A stretch of DNA of 64,000 nt from Nocardia terrae (GTDB taxonomy: Bacteria > Actinomycetota > Actinomycetes > Mycobacteriales > Mycobacteriaceae): assembly GCF_009760405.1 (NCBI RefSeq), contig NZ_WRPP01000006.1:579230-643229 (forward strand). The letters run 5' to 3'. The translations under genes and the position numbers were made by a program. This document shows, in pieces, positions 1-10,900 of this stretch; the stretch's first letter is position 1, and each line of letters begins with the position of its first letter. The notes beneath the pieces are model-generated. The model saw nothing but the letters and a program-made list of their open reading frames with translations, searched no databases and was not told the DNA's origin.

Positions 1-1
1 A

Positions 2-817
2 CAGCTCGAAGCCCACGAACCTGGTGGGTTCGACATCCGCACCGTCGCAGACGAATCCGCCGCTCGTGACGCCATCGCACACCGGGATGCCTACGGCGCC
101 ATACTGACCGGCGGCCAGCCTCGCGTCCTCATCGCCTCGGCCGCGAGTCCGATTGTCGCCCAGCAGCTCTCGGGCTTCGCCCAGCAGTTGAACGGCGCCC
201 AACCGGCTCCGGTGCAGGATGTGGTCGCCGCCGATCCGCACGATCCGCGCGGAACCGGCTTCGGCGCAATGGTTCTCCCGCTGGTCATGTCCGGCCTGGC
301 CGGAGGAGTCCTGCTGAGCCTGTTGGTGCCGTCGGTGCGGGCCCGCGCTCTCGGCCTGCTCATCTTCGCGATCGCCGGTGGCCTGCTGAGCATGTCGATC
401 GTCCAGGGCTGGCTGCACCTGCTGCCGGGCTCCTACCTGACCATGGCCTCGATCAGCGGCCTGGTCTCGTTCGCGGTCGCCGGAACCGTGGCCGGTCTGG
501 CCGCCGTGATCGGCCCGGCGGGCATCGGAATCGCGGCCCTCACCATGCTGTTGGTCGGAAACCCGTTCTCCGGAGCCACTTCCGCGCCGGAACTGCTCCC
601 CAAGCCCTGGGGCACCCTCGGTCAGCTGCTCCCGCCCGGCGCCGCCGCCACCCTGCTGCGCTCGGTCGCCTTCTTCGGCGACGCCTCGATCACCGGCCCG
701 CTGACGGTCCTATCGGGCTGGGCCGCAGCCGCTCTGGTTCTGCTCGGCATCGGCCATCTGCGGACCTCGCGCCCGGCCGCTGCCGAGGCTGCCGCGGACC
801 TCGTCCCCGCCTCCTGA
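2..817 (+). CDS. Integral membrane protein, ABC-2/YhgE-like permease (5' truncated by window edge)
   Basis: The reading frame is already open at the left edge and ends with TGA at 815-817, so only about 271 C-terminal residues are visible. The first ~60 residues are soluble and include RDAYGAIL and GGQPRVLIASA, which resemble the extracytoplasmic part of YhgE/Pip or DUF3533-type proteins. From about residue 80 there are six or so hydrophobic segments (for example VLPLVMSGLAGGVLLSLLV), and the tail after the last one is short and charged. A TTG at 188 could be taken as a start, but the upstream frame is clearly coding, so it is not needed. A role in export or envelope integrity is a family-level inference; no substrate can be read from the sequence. 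Confidence 0.6.
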   Translation, partial: QLEAHEPGGFDIRTVADESAARDAIAHRDAYGAILTGGQPRVLIASAASPIVAQQLSGFAQQLNGAQPAPVQDVVAADPHDPRGTGFGAMVLPLVMSGLAGGVLLSLLVPSVRARALGLLIFAIAGGLLSMSIVQGWLHLLPGSYLTMASISGLVSFAVAGTVAGLAAVIGPAGIGIAALTMLLVGNPFSGATSAPELLPKPWGTLGQLLPPGAAATLLRSVAFFGDASITGPLTVLSGWAAAALVLLGIGHLRTSRPAAAEAAADLVPAS

Positions 818-901
818 TCGCGAGTCCATCCTCGATCCGGCGTGCATTTGGCCGGAATCCACCACCGTGACTGTGGATCCCGGCCGAAAGCGCGCCGGTA
901 T

Positions 902-1013
902 GACGATGTGGTGCGACCCGGGAGACGATGGGATGGGACTCGGGGAGACGATGCGGTGCGGTCCGGGATGACGGAGTGGTGCGACCAGGGTGACGGAGTG
1001 GTGCGACTCGGGA
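902..1013. repeat. Imperfect ~22-bp tandem repeat, about five units
   Basis: Units of about 22 bp, each starting GACG and centred on TGGTGCGAC followed by a G-rich tail, run head to tail between the membrane protein and the zur terminator. Successive copies differ by a few bases. The array lies in the 265-bp gap after the first gene and shows no convincing reading frame. It could be an expanded regulatory site or a simple slippage array. Confidence 0.6.
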
Positions 1014-1038
1014 TGACCAGGTCGTGCAGCGAAAGAGA

Positions 1039-1069
1039 GCGCGCCCCTGCGTTTTACGCAGGGGCGCGC
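1039..1069 (-). terminator. Rho-independent-like terminator of the smtB-zur operon
   Basis: A perfect 14-bp inverted repeat (1039-1052 and 1056-1069) with a 3-base loop lies 13 bp beyond the zur stop. On the minus strand the stem is followed by a pyrimidine-rich stretch (CTCTCTTTC). It would end transcription of the two regulator genes before it reaches the convergent membrane-protein gene. Confidence 0.75.
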
Positions 1070-1082
1070 CTTCTCGTCGTGC

Positions 1083-1496
1083 TCAGCCCTTGGCGTGGCA
1101 GCAGTCCTTGCAGGTGCCGAAGATCTCCATGGTGTGGCTGATATCGGTGAACCCGTGCTCGGTGGCGATGGAATCGGCCCAGGCCTCCACCGTTGGCCCC
1201 TCCACCTCGACGGTCCGCCCGCACTGCCGGCAGACCAGGTGGTGGTGATGTCCGGTAGAGCACTGCCGGTACACCGATTCGCCGGTGTCGGTGCGCAAGA
1301 CGTCGACCATCCCGGCGTCGGCCAGCGACTGCAGCGTCCGGTAGACGGTGGTCAGCCCGATGCCCTCACCGCGCTTGCGGAGTTCGTCGTGCAGTTCCTG
1401 CGCGGAACGGAATTCGTCGATGTCGGCCAGCAGCGCGGCGATCGCGCTGCGCTGGCGGGTGCTGCGGACCCCGACGGTCTTCTCGGACGTTCCCAC
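1083..1496 (-). CDS. zur: Zinc uptake regulator Zur (FurB), Fur family
   Basis: This 137-residue protein has the full Fur-family layout. The N-terminal winged helix includes TRQRSAIAALL and the recognition region LTTVYRTLQSLADAG. The hinge and dimerisation domain follow, with the metal-site segment GHHHHLVCRQCG (about residues 82-93) and a C-terminal CKDCC pair, forming the usual structural Cys4 zinc site. Family knowledge: Zur represses zinc uptake and ribosomal paralogue genes when zinc is replete. The gene starts 3 bp after the ArsR-type regulator on the same strand, the same order as the mycobacterial smtB-furB operon next to glyS. That synteny favours Zur over the iron or peroxide paralogues FurA and PerR. 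Confidence 0.93.
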   Translation of the reverse strand: MGTSEKTVGVRSTRQRSAIAALLADIDEFRSAQELHDELRKRGEGIGLTTVYRTLQSLADAGMVDVLRTDTGESVYRQCSTGHHHHLVCRQCGRTVEVEGPTVEAWADSIATEHGFTDISHTMEIFGTCKDCCHAKG

Positions 1497-1499
1497 GAA

Positions 1500-1895
1500 T
1501 CACCCTTCCTCGGCGTGCGCGACGGCGTCGATGACGATGTGCGCGAGATGCTCGTCGACCAGTTCGTAGATGACCTCGCGCCCGGTGCGCTCGCCGCGCA
1601 CGACCCCGGCGGACTTGAGGATCCGCAGGTGCTGGCTGATCAGCGGCTGGGTCACCCCGAGGGTGTCGACGAGTTCGTGGACGCAGCGCGGTGATTCGCG
1701 TAGTTGCAGCACGATGGCGATGCGCACCGGCGCGGCGAGCGCGCGCAGCAGTTCGCCGGCGGAGTCGAGAATGGTGCGCGAGGGCACCGCCGGTGGCTGG
1801 GGCGACCGGTACGGGTACGGGTCGTGGGGGATCGCGGCCGGGGTCTCCGTCGCGACGTGCGAGCGCCGGATGGGTGCGCCGCTGTCCGTGGTCAT
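1500..1895 (-). CDS. smtB: ArsR/SmtB-family metal-sensing repressor
   Basis: This 131-residue protein has an N-terminal extension of about 40 residues followed by an ArsR winged helix. The segment SAGELLRALAAPVRIAIVLQL leads into the ELVDTLGVTQPLISQHLRIL recognition helix and a wing with RTGREVIYELVDEHLAHIV. The motif SPRCVHEL resembles the helix-3 metal site region, and the C-terminal segment DEHLAHIVIDAVAHAEEG carries acidic and His residues typical of the alpha-5 zinc sites of SmtB. It lies directly upstream of zur, so the pair probably forms a zinc-responsive autoregulated operon, as in mycobacteria, where SmtB is released by zinc. Metal specificity is inferred from context. Confidence 0.88.
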   Translation of the reverse strand: MTTDSGAPIRRSHVATETPAAIPHDPYPYRSPQPPAVPSRTILDSAGELLRALAAPVRIAIVLQLRESPRCVHELVDTLGVTQPLISQHLRILKSAGVVRGERTGREVIYELVDEHLAHIVIDAVAHAEEG

Positions 1896-1985
1896 CGAAC
1901 CAACTCCTTATTGGAAACCGATGCCATTCTTATATGCACGGGTACGCATGTCAAACAAGGGCTCGGCGAGTCGGTCCGGCCGGGT

Positions 1986-2462
1986 TCAGCAGCCTTTGTC
2001 CTGCGGGATCGGGACGTTGGGGTCGAAGTAGTACTCGTCCGAGTGCTTCTGCGTCCCCAGCAGCCGCTTCGGATCGCTGTAGCCGGGATCAACTGTTTGG
2101 CGCGGTCCGCGGTCCATGGCGGTGGCGACGGTCTCGGCCGAGTACCGCCCGACGGGGGCGGCCGGTGGCGGCTGGATTCCGGCCGCGCCTTCGAGCCAGG
2201 CCGCGGCGGGCGTGTTGTCGAACGGATGCTTCGGGTCGACCGGGTCGACCTTGTTCACGGTGGGTGAGACGGTCGCGCTGGATCCGTCCGAAGGGGACTG
2301 GAACATCGACAGCAGATAACCGCCGCCGAACAGGAGACCCAGCACCCCGCCCACCCAGAGCACCCCGGCGATCCAGGGTTTGAACCGATGAGCGCGGCGT
2401 GCGCGGCGCTCGGCGCGCCGAGCCCAGTCGTCGTCGAACTGCCCGCTGGGGAAATCCCTCAT
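1986..2462 (-). CDS. Small single-span membrane protein, function unknown
   Basis: This 158-residue protein starts at ATG 2460-2462. An N-terminal stretch with many Arg residues (ARRAERRARRAHR) precedes one transmembrane segment at about residues 29-52 (WIAGVLWVGGVLGLLFGGGYLL). A Ser/Pro-rich linker and an extracytoplasmic domain of about 95 residues with a single terminal Cys follow. The positive charge before the span suggests N-in, C-out topology. It lies between the smtB-zur operon, on the same strand, and the divergent glyS. I do not recognise a family. Its position next to glyS in related genomes would be worth checking. Confidence 0.7.
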   Translation of the reverse strand: MRDFPSGQFDDDWARRAERRARRAHRFKPWIAGVLWVGGVLGLLFGGGYLLSMFQSPSDGSSATVSPTVNKVDPVDPKHPFDNTPAAAWLEGAAGIQPPPAAPVGRYSAETVATAMDRGPRQTVDPGYSDPKRLLGTQKHSDEYYFDPNVPIPQDKGC

Positions 2463-2668
2463 CGCACCGACCCCCGTCGTACCGCCGTACGGTCGCGACC
2501 ACCGGTCGGTTCGGCGGAACCGACCGGTGTCGCCGTTCCACTATCGCGGGTCGTGACGGCGATCGCATCCCCTGCTTGTAGGGGCACTGGGTGCAAACTC
2601 GATTGCTGCGGACCGATAGTCTGGTGTCAATCCTTTCAATCTTCCGGACACGGATGGAGAACTGTTCA

Positions 2669-4060
2669 GTGGCACCCAAGTCGAAGGTGGACACCGTCGC
2701 CAATCTCGCCAAGCGTCGGGGTCTCGTGTACCCGAGCGGTGAGATCTACGGCGGAACGAAGTCGGCCTGGGATTACGGCCCGCTGGGCGTGGAGCTCAAG
2801 GAGAACATCAAGCGGCAGTGGTGGCGGTCCATGGTGACCAGCCGCGACGACGTGGTCGGCCTCGACTCGTCGATCATCCTGCCGCGTCAGGTGTGGGTGG
2901 CCTCGGGTCACGTCGCGGTGTTCAACGACCCGCTGGTGGAGTGCCTGCACTGCCACAAGCGGCACCGGCAGGACCACCTGCAGGAGGCGTACGCCGAGAA
3001 GCACAAGATCGACGACCCGGACTCGGTGTCCATGGAGCTCATCGTGTGCCCCGACTGCGGCACCGTGGGCCAGTGGACCGAGCCCAAGGACTTCAACATG
3101 ATGCTGAAGACCTACCTGGGCCCGATCGAATCCGAAGAGGGCATGCACTACCTGCGCCCGGAGACCGCGCAGGGCATCTTCGTCAACTACGACAATGTCG
3201 CCACCACCGCGCGCAAGAAGCCGCCGTTCGGCATCGCGCAGATCGGCAAGTCGTTCCGCAACGAGATCACGCCGGGCAACTTCATCTTCCGCACCCGCGA
3301 GTTCGAGCAGATGGAGATGGAGTTCTTCGTCAAGCCGGGCGAGGACGAGCAGTGGCACCAGTACTGGATCGACACCCGCATGGCCTGGTACACCGACCTG
3401 GGCATCGATCCGGAGAACCTGCGGCTCTACGAGCACCCGAAGGAGAAGCTGTCCCACTACTCCACCCGCACGGTGGACATCGAGTACCGCTTCCGCTTCG
3501 CGGGCAGCGAGTGGGGTGAGCTCGAGGGCGTCGCCAACCGCACCGACTTCGACCTGAAGACCCACTCCGAGCATTCGGGCAAGGACCTGGTCTACTTCGA
3601 CCAGCAGACCGGCGAGCGCTACACCCCGTACGTGATCGAACCCGCGGCCGGTCTGACCCGCTCGCTCATGGCCTTCCTGGTAGACGCGTACCACGTCGAG
3701 CAGGTGCCGACGGCCAAGGGCGGGGTCGAGGATCGCACCACGTTGCGCCTGGATCCGCGGCTCGCGCCCGTCAAGGCGGCTGTACTGCCTTTGTCGCGGA
3801 ATGCGGACCTCTCGCCCAAGGCCAAAGACCTTGCTGCGCAGTTGCGCCGGAACTGGAACGTGGACTTCGACGACGCCGGGGCGATCGGCCGCCGTTACCG
3901 TCGCCAGGACGAGATCGGCACCCCGTTCTGCATCACGGTCGACTTCGACACGCTGGAGGATCAGGCCGTCACCGTGCGTGAACGGGACTCGATGGCCCAG
4001 GAGCGCGTGGCTCTCGATCAAGTAGAGGGCTACCTGGCCGCGCGCCTCATCGGCGCCTGA
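2669..4060 (+). CDS. glyS: Glycine--tRNA ligase (alpha2 type)
   Basis: This 463-residue class II aminoacyl-tRNA synthetase charges tRNA-Gly. Motif regions are plain: GEIYGGTKSAWDYGPLG near the N-terminus, LRPETAQGIFVNY, then GKSFRNEITPGNFIFRTREFEQMEMEFF (motif 2, about residues 190-217), and EPAAGLTRSLMAFL (motif 3). An anticodon-binding domain ends the protein (LDPRLAPVKAAVLPLS). A CxxC-xn-CxxC-type insert (CLHCHKR ... CPDCG) sits after the N-terminal region. I chose GTG 2669, giving VAPKSKVDTV, because a GGAGA sits 8 bases upstream; ATG 2654 in the same frame is possible. Length and layout match mycobacterial GlyS. The gene is monocistronic, with its own terminator. Confidence 0.97.
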   Translation: MAPKSKVDTVANLAKRRGLVYPSGEIYGGTKSAWDYGPLGVELKENIKRQWWRSMVTSRDDVVGLDSSIILPRQVWVASGHVAVFNDPLVECLHCHKRHRQDHLQEAYAEKHKIDDPDSVSMELIVCPDCGTVGQWTEPKDFNMMLKTYLGPIESEEGMHYLRPETAQGIFVNYDNVATTARKKPPFGIAQIGKSFRNEITPGNFIFRTREFEQMEMEFFVKPGEDEQWHQYWIDTRMAWYTDLGIDPENLRLYEHPKEKLSHYSTRTVDIEYRFRFAGSEWGELEGVANRTDFDLKTHSEHSGKDLVYFDQQTGERYTPYVIEPAAGLTRSLMAFLVDAYHVEQVPTAKGGVEDRTTLRLDPRLAPVKAAVLPLSRNADLSPKAKDLAAQLRRNWNVDFDDAGAIGRRYRRQDEIGTPFCITVDFDTLEDQAVTVRERDSMAQERVALDQVEGYLAARLIGA

Positions 4061-4074
4061 ACCAGAGTTCACTG

Positions 4075-4108
4075 AAAAGACCGGTCAATGCCTGACCGGT
4101 CTTTTCTT
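4075..4108 (+). terminator. Rho-independent terminator of glyS
   Basis: A perfect 13-bp inverted repeat (4075-4087 and 4093-4105; arm AAAAGACCGGTCA) with a 5-base loop and a trailing T-rich run lies 15 bp after the glyS stop. It separates glyS from the downstream NRPS transcription unit. Confidence 0.92.
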
Positions 4109-4252
4109 TATTCCATTGCCCCCGAAATTCGGGGCGGTATCTGGAAATTGGGTACCCCACTACTCGTGTTAACGGCCCATGACCGGGGGACTATTTAGGG
4201 GTGTGGGCAACGGCGCCAATCTATGCCGTAGCTCGATCATCCGAGGTGAGTC

Positions 4253-4963
4253 ATGAGCGAGCGTGTTATCGGCCCCCGCTCGGGGCTGCAATGGGTCTCA
4301 TTGGGGGACACCGGATCATCCTGCCCAGCCGCCCGGTCCACGGTGACGGCTTTTCGATCTTGGGCTGATTCCTTTCTGACCCAACCCAGTGACGAACTGG
4401 GAAGAGACGGGCCGGTGTGCCCGTATGTCAGGCCGTCGATGCGGCGCGATCTGCTATGGATGGCGCAGGTCCCGGCGGCGCGGCCGAGGCCGATGTGGTT
4501 GCGGGCCATCATTCGCGACGCATTGGAGGTTTATCCCGAACTGCCCACGGGGAACGGCAGTTCCACGTCCGTGTTACGCGGGCTGATCACCGTATTTCCG
4601 AATATGACGGATTATACGCTGATCGATGAAATACATTCGGAATTCAAGAGCAACTTCGTCGAACGCGGCTTCATGCTCGGGCAGTTTTATCCGGGCTGCG
4701 ATCAACCGGGCTTGTGGAACAAGGAGTTTCGGCCATTGGACGGCCCGCTGCCAATGTTGGTGGTGCGCAGCATGATGACGACCGATTTCCCGTTCCTGCT
4801 CGACCGACCGGAATGGGCCGACGCCTATGTGCGCAAGTTCGCGCCGACGCTGCCCGCGCACGTGCGCTCGGTCATGGTGAGCCGCTTGACATCTCGGCCC
4901 GCCTCCTGGGTGCCCGCCTACGAGGTGCAGCCAGAAGACGAATCCTGCTCGACCAGCAGATAG
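4253..4963 (+). CDS. DUF6875-like protein encoded just upstream of the NRPS
   Basis: This 236-residue protein has no signal peptide or membrane span. After a variable N-terminus it carries FLTQPSDELGRDGPVCPYV and later a segment with FVERGFMLGQFYPG and FPFLLDRPEWADAYV. I associate this pattern with the DUF6875 family, found in actinobacterial natural-product loci. It ends 9 bp before the NRPS start, so the two are almost certainly one operon. A tailoring, transfer or chaperone role in making the peptide is inferred from position only. ATG 4253 follows a GAGGTGAGTC ribosome-binding region. Family membership is from memory of the motif, not a search. Confidence 0.65.
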   Translation: MSERVIGPRSGLQWVSLGDTGSSCPAARSTVTAFRSWADSFLTQPSDELGRDGPVCPYVRPSMRRDLLWMAQVPAARPRPMWLRAIIRDALEVYPELPTGNGSSTSVLRGLITVFPNMTDYTLIDEIHSEFKSNFVERGFMLGQFYPGCDQPGLWNKEFRPLDGPLPMLVVRSMMTTDFPFLLDRPEWADAYVRKFAPTLPAHVRSVMVSRLTSRPASWVPAYEVQPEDESCSTSR

Positions 4964-4972
4964 GTCTGTGCG

Positions 4973-7900
4973 ATGACGCGCTATCTCGCGGCGGCTTCGA
5001 CCGCCACCGTCTTCCCGCTTTCCCCGGCTCAGCTGGGTATGTGGTATGCGCAGCAACTGGATCCGACGGTGCCGCTGTCGGAGGCCCAGTACATCGAGAT
5101 GCGCGGACCACTGGACCCGGCGGCGTTGCGCCGGGCGGCCGTGACGGCCGCGCGTGAATTCGGTTCCGGCGTCCTGCGATTCGTCGAGACCGAGGGTCGG
5201 CCGCTGCAGGTGGTCGATACCCGGAACGAACCGGTGATCGGGTTCCTGGATTTCGGGGACCGGAACGATCCGGTTTCGGACGCGCTGGAGTGGATGCGGG
5301 CGGATGTGGCGGCGCCGATCGACATGCTCGGTGCGCGAGCTGGGGTATCTACGGTGATCCGGGTCGGGGAGTTCCATCACCTGTGGTACACCAGAGCTCA
5401 CCACATCCTCATCGATGGATTCGGTTCGGTGACCATGCTGTATCGGGTCGCCGAGCTGTACAACGCCGCGGTGCGCGGGCAAACGGCGCCTCCCGGCACC
5501 GCGGCCTCGCTGTCGGAAGTGCACGAGGCGGAGATGGCGTACCGGGAGTCCTCCCGGTACGCCACCGACGAGCACTACTGGCGCGAGGCCACCGCGGGCA
5601 TGCCGGACCGGTGCAGCCTGGTCACGGCCACCGCGCCGGCGAGCGCGCTCGCCCGGGAGGCGCGCGCCCAGCTGGGCGAGGAGACGGCCGCGCGTCTGGA
5701 GCGCGCGGCCCGCCGCTTCGACACCAGTTCGGCGACCGTGGTCATGGCCGCGGTCGCGCTCTACTACGCCCGGCTGACCGCCACCGAGGACGTGGTGCTG
5801 AGCCTGCCCGTGTCCGGCCGCACCACCGCGGTGCTGCGACGCTCCGGCGGCATGATCGCCAATGTGGTGCCGCTGCGCGTGCCGGTGCCGCGCGCCGGGC
5901 GGGTGGGGGAGGTGCTGGAGGCCGTGCGGGTGGCCGCGTCGGGGGCCCTGCGGCACCAGCGCTTCCGCCACGAGGACATGCGCGACGCGGACGGGCGCGA
6001 GGAATTCGGGCGCGGCATGGTCGGGCCGGTCATCAACATCATGCTGTTCCCGGCCGGAATCGACTTCGCGGGCGTGGAATCGAGCCTGCACGTGGTGACG
6101 TCGGGACCGATCGAGGACCTGTTCGTCAACTTCTACCAGCACGGTTCGGGCGCACCGATTCACGTGGACTTCGCGGCGAATCCGCGGCTGTACGACGAGG
6201 ATTCGCTGAGCAGGCATCACCGGCGATTCCTCGGATTGCTCGATTCGCTGCTGGAGGCGGACGCCGAGACACCGGTCGATGCGCTGGATTACGCGGTGGC
6301 GGACGAGAAGTCGCTGCTGGCGGGTTCGCACGGGGCGCCCGCACCACAACCGCGGCTGCTGCCGGAGATCCTGGCCGAGGGGCTGCGTCGCGCAGGGGGC
6401 GATGCGGTCGCCGTGCGGGGGCGAGGCAGGCAGCTGACCTACAGCCAGCTCGACGCGGCATCGAACCGGCTGGCACGCAGTCTCTTACGCGCTGACATCG
6501 AGCACCCGCATGCCGATTCCGATGCCGGGACCCCGGAGCTTCCGGCCATCGGACCGGAATCGACAGTGCTGCTGGCGTTGCCACGGTCGATCGAGGCTGT
6601 GGTCGCGCTGTGGGCGGTGGCCAAGACCGGGGCGGCGTTCGTGCCGCTGGGGACGGCCCTGCCCGCCGAGCGCGTGGCCCGGATCGCCGCCGAATCCGGT
6701 GCGACGCTGGGGCTCACGCTGACCGCTTCCGGGGCTTCGCTGCCCGACTCGGTGCGTTGGATCGCGCTCGAAGAGCTGTTGGCAGACGAACTTCCCGCGC
6801 GGCCGGAGGACGGTTCCGGTGGTGAGGCGCCGCGGAACGGCTGTGCGGCACCATCCTTCGGCGCGGTGTCCGATCGACCGCTGCGCGCGGACGAATTGCG
6901 CGGACGGCCACGGGTGTCCAATCCGGCGTATGTCGTGTTCACCTCCGGTTCCACCGGGGTGCCCAAGGGCGTGGTGGTGACCCATGCCGGTCTGGCCGGG
7001 CTGGCGGCGGGAATCGTGGACGCCTACCGGGTCGAGCCCGGGGCGCGCGTATTGCAGTGCCTGAATCCGAGCTTCGACGCGTCGGTGCTGGAGTGGCTGA
7101 TGGCCTTCGCCTCCGGGGCGACGCTGGTGGTGGCCGAGTCCGATCCGGTGGTCGGCGCCGAACTGGCCGCCCTGGTACGGGATTACGGCATCACCCAGGT
7201 GTGTTCGACACCCGCGGTGCTGTCCACCCTCGACGCCGATGCGCTCGACGGTGTCCGGGCGGTGTCCTCGGGTGGTGAGGCGACACCGCCGGATATCGTG
7301 GCGCGCTTCGGTATCGGGCGCGATCTACTGAACTCCTACGGGCCCAGTGAGACGACGGTGGCGCTCACTTACACGCGGGGGCTGGTCCCGGGCGAGAACG
7401 CCGGAATCGGAGATCCGATCCCCGGTGCGGGCATGCTGGTGCTGGATCGCTGGCTGCGCCCGGTGCCGATCGGTGTGGCCGGGGAGCTGTACGTGACCGG
7501 GCCCGGTGTCGCGCGCGGGTATGTGGGACGCCCGGGCCTGACCGCGGAACGCTTCGTCCCGGCGCTGGACGGTCCGGCGGGAAATCGCATGTACCGCACC
7601 GGCGATCTGGTCCGCTGGACCGAGTCCGGGGTGCTGGAGTACGTCGGCCGCGGTGATTTCCAGGTCAAGATGCGCGGTATGCGCATCGAGCTCGGCGAGA
7701 TCGACGCCGTCCTGGACGCGCACCCCGGCGTCGAGATCGCGGTCACCGTGGCGCGGACCGCTCCCAGCGGCGGCACCGTGCTGGCCGCCTACGTGGTTCC
7801 CCGCGCCGGTCACGACCTCACCGAGCCTGAACTCCTCGACCACGCCGCCCGCCGGCTGCCGCCGTACATGGTGCCCGCCACGGTCACCGTGCTGGGCGCG

Positions 7901-10900
7901 CTCCCGCTCACCGCCAATGGCAAGGTGGACCGCGGCGCCCTGCCCGAACCCGCTGTGGCGCAACCGATCATCCGCCGCGCCGGCACCGAGGCCGAACGAC
8001 TGCTCTGCGCCCTGTTCGCCGAGATCCTCGGCGCCCCGGAGGTCGGCCCCGGCACTTCCTTCTTCGCGCTCGGCGGTGACTCGATCATGGCCATCACCCT
8101 GGTGTCCCGGGCCCGCGCCGCCGGTCTGATCTTCTCCGCCCGTGAGGTTTTCGAGCACCGCACCCCGGCCGCGCTGGCCGCCGTGGTCGCCCGGGTGGAG
8201 GACCGCCCGCGGGTGCTGCCCGAACTGCCGGGCGGCGGCGTGGGCCGAATGCCGTTGACCCCCATCGCGGCCTGGTTGTCGAGCCGCCCGGGCTGGGCGC
8301 ATTTCTCCCAGTCCATGGTGGTCCAGGCACCGGCCGGTGCGGAGCCCGACCTGCTGCGTCGCACGTTGGCGGCCCTGGTCGCGCGCCATGACATGCTCCG
8401 CGCGCGTGTGGTCGAGACCGAGGCGGACCTCCAGTTGGAGGTGCCCCCGCCGGAGCTCACCGAGAACGCCGGCGCGCTGGACGTAATCGACTGCACATCA
8501 GGTGATTACGTGGAGTCCGACGGCGAGATTTCCGGGCGGGTGATCGAACGCGCGCTGGCGGAGACCGCCGGGCGGCTGGACCCGCACGCCGGTGTGATGG
8601 TCGCCGCGACCTGGCTGAACACGGGTCCGACCCGGCCGGGCCGATTGGTGATCGCGATCCACCACCTCGCGTGCGACGCGGTGTCCTGGCGAATCCTGTT
8701 GCCCGACTTGATGTCGGTGTGGAGTCAGGTGTCGGCGGGCGTCGAGCCCACCTGGGACGACGCCGGAACCTCGGTGCGCACCTGGGCCCATGCCCTGGCC
8801 GATCTCGCCACGCCCATCACCGGGCCGCACGGTGCGGATGATGCCGATGCGGGCCGGTCTGCCGCCGAGACCCGATGGCCCGTGAGCGAGCTCGGATACT
8901 GGCGTGGCGTGCTGGCCGAGGATCCGCTCATCGGGCGCCGTCGGCTGGATCCGGCGGTGGACACCCGCCGGACCGCGGGGCGGATCGATGTCGAGGTTCC
9001 GGGCGAGGCGGTGTCGGCGCTGGTCGCCAGGATCGCCGCCACCTACCGCTGCGGCGTCGAGGACGCTCTGCTGGCAGCGCTCGCAGTGGCCTTGGCGCGG
9101 TGGCGCTTCGGGCACGGGGACGACCGCGCCGCGGCCGGGAGCACCGTCGTCGCGCTGGAGCGGCACGGTCGTGACGAGCAGGCCGTGCCGGGGGCCGATC
9201 TGTCGCACACGGTGGGCTGGTTCACCACACAGGTGCCGGTGCGGCTGGGAGCCGTTGCCGTGGGCGGCGATTCGGCGGGAACGGATGCCGGGGCCGACTT
9301 CGTGGAAACGGCGTTGAAGACGGTGAAGGAACAGCTGCGCGCGGTGCCGCGCGGTGGGTTCGGGTTCGGGCTGCTGCGTCACCTGAACGAGGCGACGGCC
9401 GCCGAGCTGGCGACCTTGCCGGAGCCGCAGCTGGGGTTCAACTACCTCGGTCAGATTCCCGACGTGGCGGTCGAGGGGGAGTGGCTGCCGGTATCGGTGG
9501 CCGATCGCCTGGGTGGCCACGCGGATCCGGAGATGCCTCTGGCGGCGGCGATTTCGATCGATGCCGTCACGCTGGAATCGGAGAGCGGGCCGCGGATCCG
9601 GGCGGTGTGGCAGTTCGCCCGCGAGGCCGTGGACGAGGCGGACGTGGCGGCGCTGGCCCGGGAATGGCTGGCGGCCGTGGGGGAGATCTCGGAGCTGGTC
9701 CGGCGACCCGACGCGGGCGGGCTGACGCCCGCCGATCTGCCGCTGCTGAGCGTCTCGCAGCGGGAAATCGACGGGTGGGAGCGGACTTTCGGCCGCCTGG
9801 CCGACGTCTGGCCGGTGACTCCGTTGCAGCGTGGACTGCTGTTCCAGGCACAGCTCGCCGAGGGCGGACCGGACGGGTATTCGGTCCAGGCGGTGATCGA
9901 TGTGGAAGGCGATCTCGATCGCGACCGCTTCGCGGCCGCCGCGCAGGCGCTGGTCCGCCGCCACGAGGTGCTGCGCGCCGGATTCGCCGCCACGGATACC
10001 GGTGCGGTGCAAGTGATTCCGGCCGAGGTCACGGTGCCCTGCGACTATCTCGAGGCGCACGGGGCGACACCGGGGGAACTCGACGAGATCGCCGCCCGGG
10101 AACTGCGCACCCCCTTCGCGGTCGACACCCCGCCCCTGATCCGGTTCCTGTGCGTCGCGGCGGGAGCGTGGCGGTTCCGGCTGGTCATCACCAACCACCA
10201 CCTGATCCTCGACGGCTGGTCCATGCCGCTGTTGTTCGCGGAGCTGATCGGCCTCTACGAAACCGTCGGCGACGACACCGGATTCGCGTCCCCGGTCTCC
10301 TTCCGCGGCCAGCTCGAGTGGCTGGCCGACCGCGACCTCGAGCGCGCCCGAGCGGCCTGGGCCGAATCGCTGGCGGGTCTCGACGGCCCGACCCTGATCG
10401 CGCCCACCGCTCCCCGCACCGACGCGCCCGCCGCCCCGGTCGCCCACCAGGTCCCGCTCCCGGCCGACCTGCCCGACGCGCTGCGCCGCACGGCCGCCGC
10501 CTGCCAGGTCACCGTCAACACCCTGGTCCAGGCGGCCTGGGCGCTACTGCTGGCCGAGCAGACCGGCGCGACCGACATCGTCTTCGGCGCAACGGTTTCC
10601 GGCCGCCCGCCCGAACTCCCCGGCTCCGACCGCATGATCGGCATGCTGGTCAACACGGTCCCCGTCCGCATCGCCCTCGACCCGGCCGAATCCATCGCCG
10701 ACCTGCTCTCGCGCATCCAACGCGAGCAAGCGGCCCTCACCGACCACCAGCACCTGGGCCTGGACGAGATCCAATCGATCACCGCCCTCGGCCCCCTCTT
10801 CGACACCGCCACGGTCTTCGAGTCCTACCCGGTCGACGCCGCCGCCCTCGCCGCCGCCACCCGCCAAGCCGCTCTCACCGTCACCGCCCTCCGTGCCCAG

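Noticed and set aside
1896..1985. A specific SmtB/Zur operator upstream of the regulator pair
   Set aside because: The region is AT-rich around 1925-1945, but I could not find a convincing palindrome matching known Zur or SmtB boxes by eye.
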